From NCBI RefSeq assembly GCF_963929015.1, contig NZ_CAWVHE010000013.1, positions 248,001 to 312,000 of the forward strand: DNA of 64,000 nt, written 5' to 3'. How positions within the stretch are numbered: the first letter of the stretch is position 1; every line of letters begins with the position of its first letter. Of the stretch, positions 7,896 through 15,086 are shown piece after piece. Under the pieces are notes generated by a model. It was not told the DNA's origin and made no database searches. It saw nothing but the letters and a program-made list of their open reading frames with translations. This stretch comes from Merdimonas sp963929015 (lineage in GTDB: Bacteria > Bacillota > Clostridia > Lachnospirales > Lachnospiraceae). Both the position numbers and the translations under genes were made by a program.

Positions 7896-8825
7896 ATGTC
7901 GAGTTTATCACACCCCAAATATCAGCGTCAACGTATTGTTAAATATGCTCAGAATCATTCTGTAACAGAAACGGCGATCCGTTATAAAGTAAGCCGAAAA
8001 ACGGTCTACAAATGGCTTTCTCGATACGATGGGACAACAGCCAGTCTGGAAGATCGTAGCCACAGGCCTAAAACATCGCCAAAAAGTCATACAGAGCTGG
8101 AACTACGGCAAATCCGGCGCCGCCTAAAAAAATATAAATGGACAGACCTGATCCTGGCATATCAGGAACTGGTAGAAAAAGATGGGTATAGGCGCAGCTA
8201 CGGGGGATTTAAACGAGTCGCTGCCCGGCTGAAAGCCTTGAAACCAGTGAAAAAGAAGAAAAAGAAACGAAAGATCAAGCCTTATCAGCGTGCAGATTAC
8301 CCAGGGCAGAAAATACAGATAGATGTGAAGTATGTTCCTTCCTATTGCGTGACAGATGGCAGGAAATACTATCAATATACAGCGGTAGACGAATGTAGCA
8401 GATGGACTTATCGGGAAATGTATGATGAACACAGTACCTATAGTTCCAGAGATTTCCTGGTGAAGCTAATCAAACATGCCCCTTTTCCAATCCGGGAAGT
8501 GCAGACGGATAACGGATCGGAGTTCACCAATCGGCTGTTGGTAATTAAAAGTACGCATTTAACAATGTTTGAAGAGGCACTTAAGGAGTTGGAAATCCTG
8601 TATCACCGGATTCAGATCGCAACTCCGCGACACAACGGGAAAGTGGAACGGCAGCATCGAACAGATGAAGCAAGGTTCTATAAAAAAATGCGTATGTATA
8701 ATCTGGAAGATGGGAGAAAACAGCTAGCCGTATATCAGAAGAAATCAAACACTTATATCAAAACCTGTTTAGGAATGAGAAGTCCGAATACGATAGTAAG
8801 AATGTATCAGGGAGTTATGTTTTAA
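7896..8825 (+). CDS. IS481-family DDE transposase
   Basis: A 309-residue transposase, intact. An N-terminal helix-turn-helix ('SVTETAIRYKVSRKTVYKWLSRYD') is followed by a basic linker ('KPVKKKKKKRKIK') and an rve-type catalytic core. The acidic triad is visible as 'QIDVKYVP', 'VQTDNGSEF' and 'GKVERQHRTDEARFY'. It cuts and joins the ends of its own insertion sequence. The start ATG follows AAGGAG by eight bases. With no frameshift and all catalytic residues present, the copy may still be active. Confidence 0.92.
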   Translation: MSSLSHPKYQRQRIVKYAQNHSVTETAIRYKVSRKTVYKWLSRYDGTTASLEDRSHRPKTSPKSHTELELRQIRRRLKKYKWTDLILAYQELVEKDGYRRSYGGFKRVAARLKALKPVKKKKKKRKIKPYQRADYPGQKIQIDVKYVPSYCVTDGRKYYQYTAVDECSRWTYREMYDEHSTYSSRDFLVKLIKHAPFPIREVQTDNGSEFTNRLLVIKSTHLTMFEEALKELEILYHRIQIATPRHNGKVERQHRTDEARFYKKMRMYNLEDGRKQLAVYQKKSNTYIKTCLGMRSPNTIVRMYQGVMF

Positions 8826-8882
8826 AGCAGACAAGGGCGACAGCAAAGGATGCTGCCGCCGCACACCATTATATCACAAAGA

Positions 8883-8939
8883 GAATGTCAAGGTCAGGTA
8901 GTATTCCCTGCGGGAATCTCCACCTTACCCTTGACATTC
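8883..8939 (+). terminator. Long hairpin at 3' end of the IS
   Basis: Outer arms GAATGTCAAGG (8883-8893) and CCTTGACATTC (8929-8939) enclose an inner palindrome ATTCCCTGCGGGAAT. It lies after the transposase stop and could act as a terminator or as protection against read-in transcription. No clear T-run follows, so termination is not certain. Confidence 0.45.
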
Positions 8940-8979
8940 CTTTCGGGGTGAAGTGTTACCAATCATTGACACCTATACA

Positions 8980-9004
8980 AATATAGCTAGTTTGGTATAT
9001 GTTG
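8980..9004 (+). repeat. Direct repeat flanking IS element (right copy)
   Basis: Exact second copy of the 25-base repeat at 7763-7787. It directly follows the right inverted repeat of the insertion sequence. Confidence 0.85.
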
Positions 9005-9008
9005 CCTA

Positions 9009-9037
9009 TTGAATAATAAAACCTAATGTGTTATAGT
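9009..9037 (+). promoter_or_regulatory. Strong promoter inside the invertible segment, pointing right (outward)
   Basis: -35 TTGAAT (9009-9014), 17-base spacer, -10 TATAGT (9032-9037). The expected start is near 9044, within the right recombination site. In the present orientation it reads into the 3' end of the recombinase gene as antisense. After inversion between 7650-7676 and 9046-9072 it would read into loaP and the polysaccharide operon. Confidence 0.7.
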
Positions 9038-9040
9038 ATT

Positions 9041-9077
9041 AAAGGTTTCGTAGAGTTGATTCCTCTACGAAACCTTT
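9041..9077. promoter_or_regulatory. Right site of the probable invertible segment
   Basis: A perfect 15-bp inverted repeat (AAAGGTTTCGTAGAG / CTCTACGAAACCTTT) around the spacer TTGATTC. The inner 27 bases (9046-9072) equal the reverse complement of 7650-7676, spacer included. It ends 15 bases before the recombinase stop codon. It could also act as a terminator for convergent transcription because TTTTCTATTTT follows on the plus strand. Confidence 0.72.
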
Positions 9078-9092
9078 TCTATTTTAGGCTCT

Positions 9093-10073
9093 TTACCATG
9101 TCTCCTGCAGCTTCTGCATATGTTCCCGCTTCCGCTCCATGGACGAATGTACATACCGGTTCAGCGTAATATTTACACTGGCGTGCCCCAGGATCTCGCT
9201 TAATGTTTTCACATCGAATCCCCTCTCGACACAGCGGGTGGCAAAGGTGTGCCGCAGGGCATGATAATTGATCTCTTCCATCTGACACTCTTTCAAATAC
9301 CGCTTGAATATATTTTCCAAAGTTCTTGGCTCAATAAAGCGTTCCTCGCTTCCAGTGAGCAGATACGCCCGTTCCGGCAGATTTCCAAGGTCGGTCAGTC
9401 TTTTTTGCAAAATAGGCGGAATAGGAATGTCTCTTAATGATTTTCTGCTCTTGGGAGTGGTCAGGATCACTTTTGTCTTTTTGTCACCGACACTTCCCGG
9501 GGTCTGGATCCGCTGCATGGTCATCCGCACCTGCACCACCTTTTCTCCAAAAAGGATGTGTTCCTTTTTCAGGGCGCAGACCTCCCCCAGTCGCAGGCCC
9601 ATATACAGGCTCAATAGAACGCCTGTTTTGGTAAGGCTTCCGTCTCTTAATAGAAATCTTCCAAGAGTCTCCTGTTCCGCCCGGTTCAGGATCCGCACCG
9701 GGGACTCTTCCTGACGCATGCGGATCTGATCAAAACGGCAGGGACTCTCTTCGCCGCAGGCTGCGCCGTAAAGGCAGATTTCTCTTAGTACACTGATAAT
9801 GTCTTTGACGGTTTTTTCTTTCAGGCCGCCTCTCTGGTCCTTTCTTCCTTCTTTTAATTTTTTCCGGACAAATGCTTCTACCTGCAGAGTAGACAGGCCG
9901 GACAGATAGGTAGTTCCTAGTTCCGGGAGAATATGATTGTACAGAAGATTTCTGTATTTGATATAAGAAGTTTCTTTCAGGTGCCTTTGGATCATATCCA
10001 GCCAGTTTTGGGAAATATCCGCCAGCACCCCAGTGTTGTTTTGTGTCTCAGATGTAATTTTGTCATTGCTCAT
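9093..10073 (-). CDS. Tyrosine site-specific recombinase (probable DNA invertase of the polysaccharide switch)
   Basis: A 326-residue phage-integrase family protein from ATG 10073 (an open frame runs to 10196 but the extra N-terminus is unlikely). The N-terminal core-binding domain covers about residues 20-105. The catalytic domain shows Arg in 'GLRLGEVCAL', the beta-hairpin Lys region 'TPKSRKSLRDIPI', 'HALRHTFATR' (H-x-x-R), 'LGHASVNIT' and the nucleophile in 'NRYVHSS', so all RKHRHY positions are present. Its 3' end lies beside the right inverted site, as recombinases of invertible promoters often do. No phage genes are near, which argues against a prophage integrase. A chromosomal XerC/D role is less likely because of the context. 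Confidence 0.85.
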   Translation of the reverse strand: MSNDKITSETQNNTGVLADISQNWLDMIQRHLKETSYIKYRNLLYNHILPELGTTYLSGLSTLQVEAFVRKKLKEGRKDQRGGLKEKTVKDIISVLREICLYGAACGEESPCRFDQIRMRQEESPVRILNRAEQETLGRFLLRDGSLTKTGVLLSLYMGLRLGEVCALKKEHILFGEKVVQVRMTMQRIQTPGSVGDKKTKVILTTPKSRKSLRDIPIPPILQKRLTDLGNLPERAYLLTGSEERFIEPRTLENIFKRYLKECQMEEINYHALRHTFATRCVERGFDVKTLSEILGHASVNITLNRYVHSSMERKREHMQKLQETW

Positions 10074-10132
10074 AGCAGTCGACCGCCCTCTCTTTTTGAG
10101 TAAATTATAGGACGATTTTTCCTGCTTTACCG

Positions 10133-10786
10133 TTATTTCAGCTCGGAGTATCCAAAGCTGTTGACAATCGCCTCCACCCGCCTTCCTTCCTGGCACATGG
10201 GGCAGTCTGCAGGCTCGTAAGCCCGGTAATCCGGCAGATCTCTGCTGGTAAATATAGTCTTGATCTCCATGCCCGCCACTTTTGTAACCGCGCTGAAGAT
10301 GGCGCAGACCGCGCAGACAGTTCCGCCATAATAGAGGACAGATTCGATGGCTCTTAGGATCGTCTTTCCGGTGGTCACAGACGCTGCCAGGATCATTACC
10401 TGCTGGTCTTTGATCATCCGCTGTTTATTGTCCCGGAAAAGCATCTGTCCCATGGAATGGTACTCAGGGGTAACTACAGAAATGTTGTTGCCCGCGCTTA
10501 GGGACATCCGGTTGGAGTCTGCCAGCTGTTCTGCCAGAAAGGTGCCGATGACCTCTGTCTCGTCCAGGCAGACGATCGTATTTACATAAGTATTCGTCAG
10601 ATATTCTTCCGCCAGCACCTTTGCCGCCTCTCTGGAGTTATTGTGCCGGGTCTTCACCGTAGACATGTCAATGTAGGTGTTAAGATGGGAGTTGCTGGTG
10701 GCAAAGTGGCCTTTTAAAATCTTAATCCTGGCCTTCGGATTTTTTGCCGACCTAAGATCCGCCATTTCTTCGATTCTGCTGTTCAT
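10133..10786 (-). CDS. Phosphoribosyltransferase-family protein (orotate PRTase-like)
   Basis: A 217-residue type-I PRTase fold protein. The PRPP loop region reads 'QVMILAASVTTGKT' (around residue 130), where classical enzymes have two acidic residues before the TTG; here they are replaced, so PRPP chemistry may be altered. The C-terminus carries 'DCPMCQEGR', a CxxC pair that could bind metal. Similar proteins are annotated as orotate phosphoribosyltransferase, but no pyrimidine genes are nearby, so a salvage or regulatory role is possible. AGGAGG precedes the ATG. It is transcribed toward the recombinase, 60 bases upstream of that start. Confidence 0.6.
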   Translation of the reverse strand: MNSRIEEMADLRSAKNPKARIKILKGHFATSNSHLNTYIDMSTVKTRHNNSREAAKVLAEEYLTNTYVNTIVCLDETEVIGTFLAEQLADSNRMSLSAGNNISVVTPEYHSMGQMLFRDNKQRMIKDQQVMILAASVTTGKTILRAIESVLYYGGTVCAVCAIFSAVTKVAGMEIKTIFTSRDLPDYRAYEPADCPMCQEGRRVEAIVNSFGYSELK

Positions 10787-10861
10787 CCCTCTTCCTCCTT
10801 TTCCTTCTGTCAGTTTTTATACGTTCCGAAGATTTCTGTATTTATTCTATCACGCAGAAAA

Positions 10862-10894
10862 CGGCGCCGCAACAGTTTCTCTGCCGCGGCGCCG
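10862..10894 (-). terminator. Rho-independent terminator after ilvC
   Basis: Arms CGGCGCCGC and GCGGCGCCG around a 15-base loop. On the minus strand it is followed by TTTTCTG, 48 bases after the ilvC stop. Confidence 0.75.
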
Positions 10895-10941
10895 CCTGTA
10901 CTTCTCTATGTTTCTCTGTATTTCTCTGTCTTTTGTTCTGA

Positions 10942-11961
10942 CTAGTTGTTGATCAGTTTTGCAGAATCGCTCCAGCTGTAAAGGCTTCTTACTTCCTCTC
11001 CTACCTTTTCCATCTGATGCTCTGCAGCCAGTTTCCGAAGTGCACGGAAATGTGCTCTTCCGCCGGCGTCGCTCATCTCCAGCAGGAAGTCTTTTGCAAA
11101 GGATCCGTCCTGGATGTCTGCCAGGATCTTTTTCATTGCTTTCTTGGTATCCTCAGTGATGATCTTCGGTCCTGTGATGTAATCGCCGTACTCTGCGGTG
11201 TTGGAGATGGAGTATCTCATGCCGCCGAATCCGGATTCATAGATCAGATCTACGATCAGTTTCATCTCATGTACGCACTCAAAGTATGCGTTTCTCGGGT
11301 CATATCCTGCTTCTACCAGAGTCTCAAATCCGGCTTTCATCAGAGCGCATACGCCGCCGCACAGAACTGCCTGCTCACCAAAGAGGTCTGTCTCTGTCTC
11401 GGTGCGGAAGGTGGTCTCCAGGACGCCTGCTCTTGCTCCGCCAATGCCCAGAGCGTAAGCCAGGGCTCTGTCCAGTGCCTTTCCGGTGTAATCCTGCTCA
11501 ACGGCAACCAGACACGGAGTTCCTTTTCCTGCAAGGTACTCGCTTCTTACTGTGTGGCCCGGAGCCTTCGGAGCGATCATGGTCACGTCTACATTTGCCG
11601 GAGGTACGATCTGCCCGAAATGAATGCTGAAGCCGTGTGCGAACATCAGCATATTTCCTTCCTCAAGATTTGGCTCAATGTCTTTTTTGTACATTGCCGC
11701 CTGCTTTTCGTCATTGATCAGGATCATGATAATATCTGCCTGTTTTGCCGCTTCTGCTGCTGTATATACCTTCAGCCCCTGTGCCTCTGCCTTTGCCCAG
11801 GACTTGCTTCCCTCATACAGTCCGACGATCACGTCGCATCCGGATTCCTTTAAGTTCAGCGCATGTGCGTGTCCCTGGCTTCCGTAGCCGATGATCGCGA
11901 TCTTCTTTCCTTCCAGTAAGGATAAATTACAATCTTCCTGATAATAAAGTTTTGCTGCCAT
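10942..11961 (-). CDS. ilvC: Ketol-acid reductoisomerase
   Basis: Converts acetolactate or acetohydroxybutyrate to the dihydroxy acids with NAD(P)H, the second common step of branched-chain amino-acid synthesis. 339 residues from ATG 11961; AGGAGG lies ten bases upstream, whereas the ATG three codons earlier is too close to it. The N-terminal Rossmann motif 'IGYGSQGHAHALNLKESG' and the C-terminal knotted domain ('ETDLFGEQAVLCGG', 'ECVHEMKLIVDLIYE' with metal-binding acids) are complete. It follows ilvN and probably shares its promoter, with a terminator after it. Confidence 0.96.
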   Translation of the reverse strand: MAAKLYYQEDCNLSLLEGKKIAIIGYGSQGHAHALNLKESGCDVIVGLYEGSKSWAKAEAQGLKVYTAAEAAKQADIIMILINDEKQAAMYKKDIEPNLEEGNMLMFAHGFSIHFGQIVPPANVDVTMIAPKAPGHTVRSEYLAGKGTPCLVAVEQDYTGKALDRALAYALGIGGARAGVLETTFRTETETDLFGEQAVLCGGVCALMKAGFETLVEAGYDPRNAYFECVHEMKLIVDLIYESGFGGMRYSISNTAEYGDYITGPKIITEDTKKAMKKILADIQDGSFAKDFLLEMSDAGGRAHFRALRKLAAEHQMEKVGEEVRSLYSWSDSAKLINN

Positions 11962-12056
11962 TTTTATCATTCCTCCTAAATAAATATAAAAATGAATTAT
12001 GTATTGTTAAACAGCGGCAGAACCTGTCATTCTGTCTCCATTTAATAATCTTTGGT

Positions 12057-12584
12057 TCAATTTTTAAGCTTTTCGATGTTACCTTCCTGATCGATGAGCG
12101 TTACGTCCTTGATGCCCCGGTTCAGTCCTGTGATGCCGGTTCTGGCAAGTTCCAGGATCTCATAACCCTCCAGAAGATTTAAGAAAGCTTCCAGCTTAGA
12201 CTGGGTTCCTGTAAGCTCTACGATCAGAGATTCCTGCTCAACGTCCACGATCTTAGCCCGGAAAATATCCGCCACAGAGATGATCTCTGCCCGTTCCTTT
12301 CTATCGGCACGGATCTTCACCATGATCAGCTCCCTGTAAACCGACTCCACCGGATCCAGAACCTTGATCTCGATCACATCCTCCAGCTTGCGGACCTGCT
12401 TCTCAATCTGAGATAAGATCAGCTCATCGCCGCTGGCAACGATCGTAATGCGGGTAAACCTGGGATCCGCGGTCACGCCGGCGGTAATACTGTCAATGCT
12501 GTAGCCTCTGCGGCTGAACAGACCGGCGATCCGGCTTAACACACCTGCGTTGTTATCAACCAATAAAGAATAAACTCGTTTCAT
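12057..12584 (-). CDS. ilvN: Acetolactate synthase regulatory (small) subunit
   Basis: 175 residues from ATG 12584, preceded by AGAGGTG. The N-terminal ACT domain 'YSLLVDNNAGVLSRIAGLFSRRGY' (residues 4-27) binds valine. The C-terminal domain ('RELIMVKIRADRKER' onward) is the activating region of the longer Gram-positive-type small subunit. The protein stimulates the catalytic subunit and gives feedback inhibition. No ilvB catalytic subunit is in the window, so ilvN pairs with ilvC here and the large subunit must lie elsewhere. Confidence 0.92.
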   Translation of the reverse strand: MKRVYSLLVDNNAGVLSRIAGLFSRRGYSIDSITAGVTADPRFTRITIVASGDELILSQIEKQVRKLEDVIEIKVLDPVESVYRELIMVKIRADRKERAEIISVADIFRAKIVDVEQESLIVELTGTQSKLEAFLNLLEGYEILELARTGITGLNRGIKDVTLIDQEGNIEKLKN

Positions 12585-12610
12585 AACTGCACCTCTTTCT
12601 TTGTTTTCGA

Positions 12611-12638
12611 TTAAAAACAGAGTGCGTTCTGTTTTTAA
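12611..12638 (-). promoter_or_regulatory. Perfect 11-bp inverted repeat at ilvN transcription start
   Basis: TTAAAAACAGA-GTGCGT-TCTGTTTTTAA directly overlaps the expected start of the ilvN transcript. It could be an operator for a dimeric repressor or a 5' hairpin. No T-box or leader-peptide features were found. Confidence 0.5.
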
Positions 12639-12667
12639 ATCATAACAATATTTTCTCTTTTTGTCAA
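12639..12667 (-). promoter_or_regulatory. Promoter of ilvN-ilvC
   Basis: On the minus strand: -35 TTGACA (12667-12662), 17-base spacer, -10 TATGAT (12644-12639). It lies just after the HAD phosphatase gene, so ilvNC can be expressed independently. Confidence 0.8.
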
Positions 12668-12691
12668 TACTATCTGAAAAACAAATCCATT

Positions 12692-13357
12692 TTATAAACA
12701 ATACTCCAGGATTCCTTCCACCGTAGCCGTAATCCCGGACGCTCCCGCCGTCAAAAGCTCCTCCTCTGTCCCAAAGCCATAGAGTACACCCAGGCAGTCG
12801 ATCCCGGCCTTTTTCGCGCCAAGCACGTCATGCTCCCGGTCGCCGATCATCAGTACCTTCGCCCGGTCCGGCACCTTGCATGCCTCCAGGGCATATTCGA
12901 TCACCTCGGCCTTCGTCCCTCTCCCGCCGTCCAGCTCCATGCCGGCCACATATTCAAAATACGGATCCAGATGGAAACAAGAGATAATCTGTCTTGCGAA
13001 CACCTCCGGCTTAGAAGTCGCCACAACCAGATGCCTGCCCGCTTGCTTCAGCATTTTCAGCACCTCTTCCATCCCGTCATAAACACAGTTTTCGTAAATG
13101 CCCCGGTCCCTGTAATATTCCCGGTAATACCTGACAGCCTCCAGACACCGCTCCTCGGAAAACCCATAAAACTCCCGGAAGGACTCCGTAAGCGGCGGCC
13201 CGATAAACCGGTACAATTTCCTTCGGTCCGGCTCCCGGATCCCATATTTATCAAGCGCATACCTTACCGCATTGGTAATCCCGGAAGAAGAATCCGTAAG
13301 CGTTCCATCCAGATCAAAAAAACAATACTCATAACTTTTATTTCCCGCCTTTTCCAC
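12692..13357 (-). CDS. HAD-superfamily hydrolase (phosphoglycolate phosphatase-like)
   Basis: 221 residues from GTG 13357, which has AGGAGG at good spacing; an ATG seven codons upstream has no ribosome site. Motif I 'FFDLDGTLTDS' (Asp nucleophile), motif II 'VVATSKPEV', and motifs III/IV 'MIGDREHDVLGAKKAG' are complete, with a helical cap between. The family removes phosphate from small metabolites. Subfamily features fit Gph/PpaX-like enzymes (phosphoglycolate or pyrophosphate), but substrate is not determined by sequence alone. Confidence 0.82.
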   Translation of the reverse strand: MEKAGNKSYEYCFFDLDGTLTDSSSGITNAVRYALDKYGIREPDRRKLYRFIGPPLTESFREFYGFSEERCLEAVRYYREYYRDRGIYENCVYDGMEEVLKMLKQAGRHLVVATSKPEVFARQIISCFHLDPYFEYVAGMELDGGRGTKAEVIEYALEACKVPDRAKVLMIGDREHDVLGAKKAGIDCLGVLYGFGTEEELLTAGASGITATVEGILEYCL

Positions 13358-13428
13358 TCTCTCCTCCTGCCTTTCCATTTCTTCACAAACACACAGATAT
13401 TATACTACAGATTCCGGAAAAATCATTC

Positions 13429-13515
13429 GGGTACACCCTGAAATTCAATTTGGGACACCCTGAAACGCAATTTGGGACGTAGACCTTTGCAAAAGGTCTA
13501 CGTCCCAAATTGTTA
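13429..13515. repeat. Dispersed hairpin element, copy 1
   Basis: An 87-base element: two 22-base tandem units (ACACCCTGAAATTCAATTTG type) followed by a hairpin with 21-bp perfect arms (CAATTTGGGACGTAGACC...) and a 3-base loop at 13468-13512. Its end supplies or abuts the TAA stop of gpmI. A second copy at 40586-40671 has the same layout against the SASP stop. It may also terminate transcription, but no T-run follows. It resembles a REP/MITE-type repeat. Confidence 0.8.
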
Positions 13516-15048
13516 CCGCAGCAGTGATTTTCCTGTCATTTCTTTCGGCTGCTCCATGCCCATCAGCTCGATCAGCGTGGGGGCGATGTCCGCCAGGCAG
13601 CCGCCTTCTCTTAATTGATATTTGGGATCGGCGTTGATCAGGATGAACGGCACCGGATTGGTGGTGTGTGCAGTGAAGGGCTCGCCGGTCTCTTCATCGA
13701 TCAGCTGCTCTGCATTTCCGTGATCCGCGCAGAGGAACATCTGGCCGTCTGTTTCTTTGATGGCTTCTACGGCTTTTCCAACGCATTCGTCTACAGCCTC
13801 TATAGCTTTGATGGCAGCGGCTTCTACGCCGGTATGGCCGACCATATCCGGGTTTGCAAAGTTGATGATGATCACATCGTATTTGCCGGAGCGGATGGCT
13901 TCGGTCAGCTTATCGCAGACTTCATAAGCGCTCATCTCCGGTTTCAGATCGTAGGTAGCCACCTTGGGGGACTTCACCAGGATGCGGTCTTCGCCTGCAT
14001 TGGGCTCTTCCACGCCGCCGTTAAAGAAGAAGGTGACATGCGCGTACTTTTCTGTCTCGGCGATCCTTGCCTGTTTCAGACCATGAGCCGCCAGATATTC
14101 TCCAAATGTATTGGTAATCTCTTCTTTCACAAATGCGATCTGTTTATTCGGGATCGTCACATCGTATTCAGTAAAGCATACATAAGTGGTCTTTATTCTT
14201 TCTCCTCTGTCAAATCCGCTGAAGTCGTCCTCGCAGAAAGTGCGGGTGATCTCTCTTGCCCGGTCCGGACGGAAGTTAAAGAAAATGATGGAATCATTGT
14301 TCTTTATGGTTGCCACCGGATGCCCGTCTTTTTCCACCACAGTTGGCAGCACAAATTCATCGGTAGTGTCTTTGTCATAGGAGGTCTGAATGCCTTCCGG
14401 ACCGCTCGCCGCTTTTTCACCTTCCCCATATACCAGCGCTCGATACGCCTTCTCCACACGGTCCCAGCGATTGTCCCGGTCCATAGCGTAATACCGGCCC
14501 ATAACAGTGGCCACCTGGCCCACGCCGATTTCCTGCATCTTTGCTTCCAGCTGCTCTACATATTCTTTTCCGGAAGCCGGAGGCGTATCTCTGCCGTCCA
14601 GGAAGCAATGTACATAAACCCTGGAAAGGCCCTGTCTCTTTGCCAGTTCCAGCAGTCCGTAAATGTGCTCGTTATGACTGTGAACACCACCGTCAGAGAC
14701 CAGTCCCATCAAATGCAGGGAGGAATCGTTGGCTTTTGCGTTCTCACAGGCGGCAAGAAGCGCCTTGTTTTCAAAGAAATCACCATCCTGAATCGCTTTT
14801 GTAATCTTTGTCAGATCCTGATATACAATGCGTCCTGCGCCCATATTCAGATGTCCCACCTCGGAATTGCCCATCTGGCCCTCCGGAAGTCCGACTGCCA
14901 TGCCGCTGGCATTTCCTTTTACAAATGGATACTCCTGCATCAGCCGGTCCATGACCGGCGTCTTCGCTTCTGCCACCGCATTTCCTTTTACACTTTCATT
15001 CAATCCGTATCCGTCAAGGATCATAAGAACTGTTGGTTTTTTGCTCAT
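13513..15048 (-). CDS. gpmI: 2,3-bisphosphoglycerate-independent phosphoglycerate mutase
   Basis: Glycolytic 3-PG to 2-PG interconversion with a phosphoserine intermediate and two Mn ions. 511 residues, normal length. N-terminal 'LMILDGYGLNE' (metal Asp) and 'MGNSEVGHLNMGAGR' (catalytic Ser) and C-terminal 'NFANPDMVGHTG' and 'CADHGNAEQL' metal sites are all present. GAGG lies upstream of ATG 15048. It closes the glycolytic gene series gap-pgk-tpiA on the same strand, separated by an esterase gene. The TAA stop directly touches a repeated hairpin element. Confidence 0.97.
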   Translation of the reverse strand: MSKKPTVLMILDGYGLNESVKGNAVAEAKTPVMDRLMQEYPFVKGNASGMAVGLPEGQMGNSEVGHLNMGAGRIVYQDLTKITKAIQDGDFFENKALLAACENAKANDSSLHLMGLVSDGGVHSHNEHIYGLLELAKRQGLSRVYVHCFLDGRDTPPASGKEYVEQLEAKMQEIGVGQVATVMGRYYAMDRDNRWDRVEKAYRALVYGEGEKAASGPEGIQTSYDKDTTDEFVLPTVVEKDGHPVATIKNNDSIIFFNFRPDRAREITRTFCEDDFSGFDRGERIKTTYVCFTEYDVTIPNKQIAFVKEEITNTFGEYLAAHGLKQARIAETEKYAHVTFFFNGGVEEPNAGEDRILVKSPKVATYDLKPEMSAYEVCDKLTEAIRSGKYDVIIINFANPDMVGHTGVEAAAIKAIEAVDECVGKAVEAIKETDGQMFLCADHGNAEQLIDEETGEPFTAHTTNPVPFILINADPKYQLREGGCLADIAPTLIELMGMEQPKEMTGKSLLR

Positions 15049-15086
15049 TTTCCTTTTCCTCCCTATATGCTATATGAAAATCTTTT

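Larger units (their letters stand above)
7786..8979 (+). mobile_element. IS481-family insertion sequence (about 1.19 kb)
   Basis: The element is bounded by imperfect terminal inverted repeats of about 27 bases: the left end begins TGTGTTGGGGTACAATAG and the right end, read inward, begins TGTATAGGTGTCAATGA; both continue into GGTAACA. It carries one transposase gene (7896-8825). Its 3' part holds a long inverted repeat (8883-8939). Exact direct repeats of 23 bases flank the ends. It sits between the two putative recombination sites, so it has enlarged the invertible segment from roughly 170 bases to about 1.4 kb. The exact termini are uncertain by 2-3 bases because the direct repeat overlaps the left end. 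Confidence 0.8.

Noticed and set aside
9093..10073. Recombinase considered as a prophage or ICE integrase
   Set aside because: No phage, conjugation or attachment-site features are present nearby, while matched inverted sites and a promoter segment are.
12585..12640. ilvN leader considered as a T-box or attenuator
   Set aside because: The leader is too short and lacks specifier, T-box sequence and terminator features.
13429..13515. Repeat considered as a CRISPR fragment
   Set aside because: Only two tandem units without spacers, joined to a hairpin, and no cas genes.
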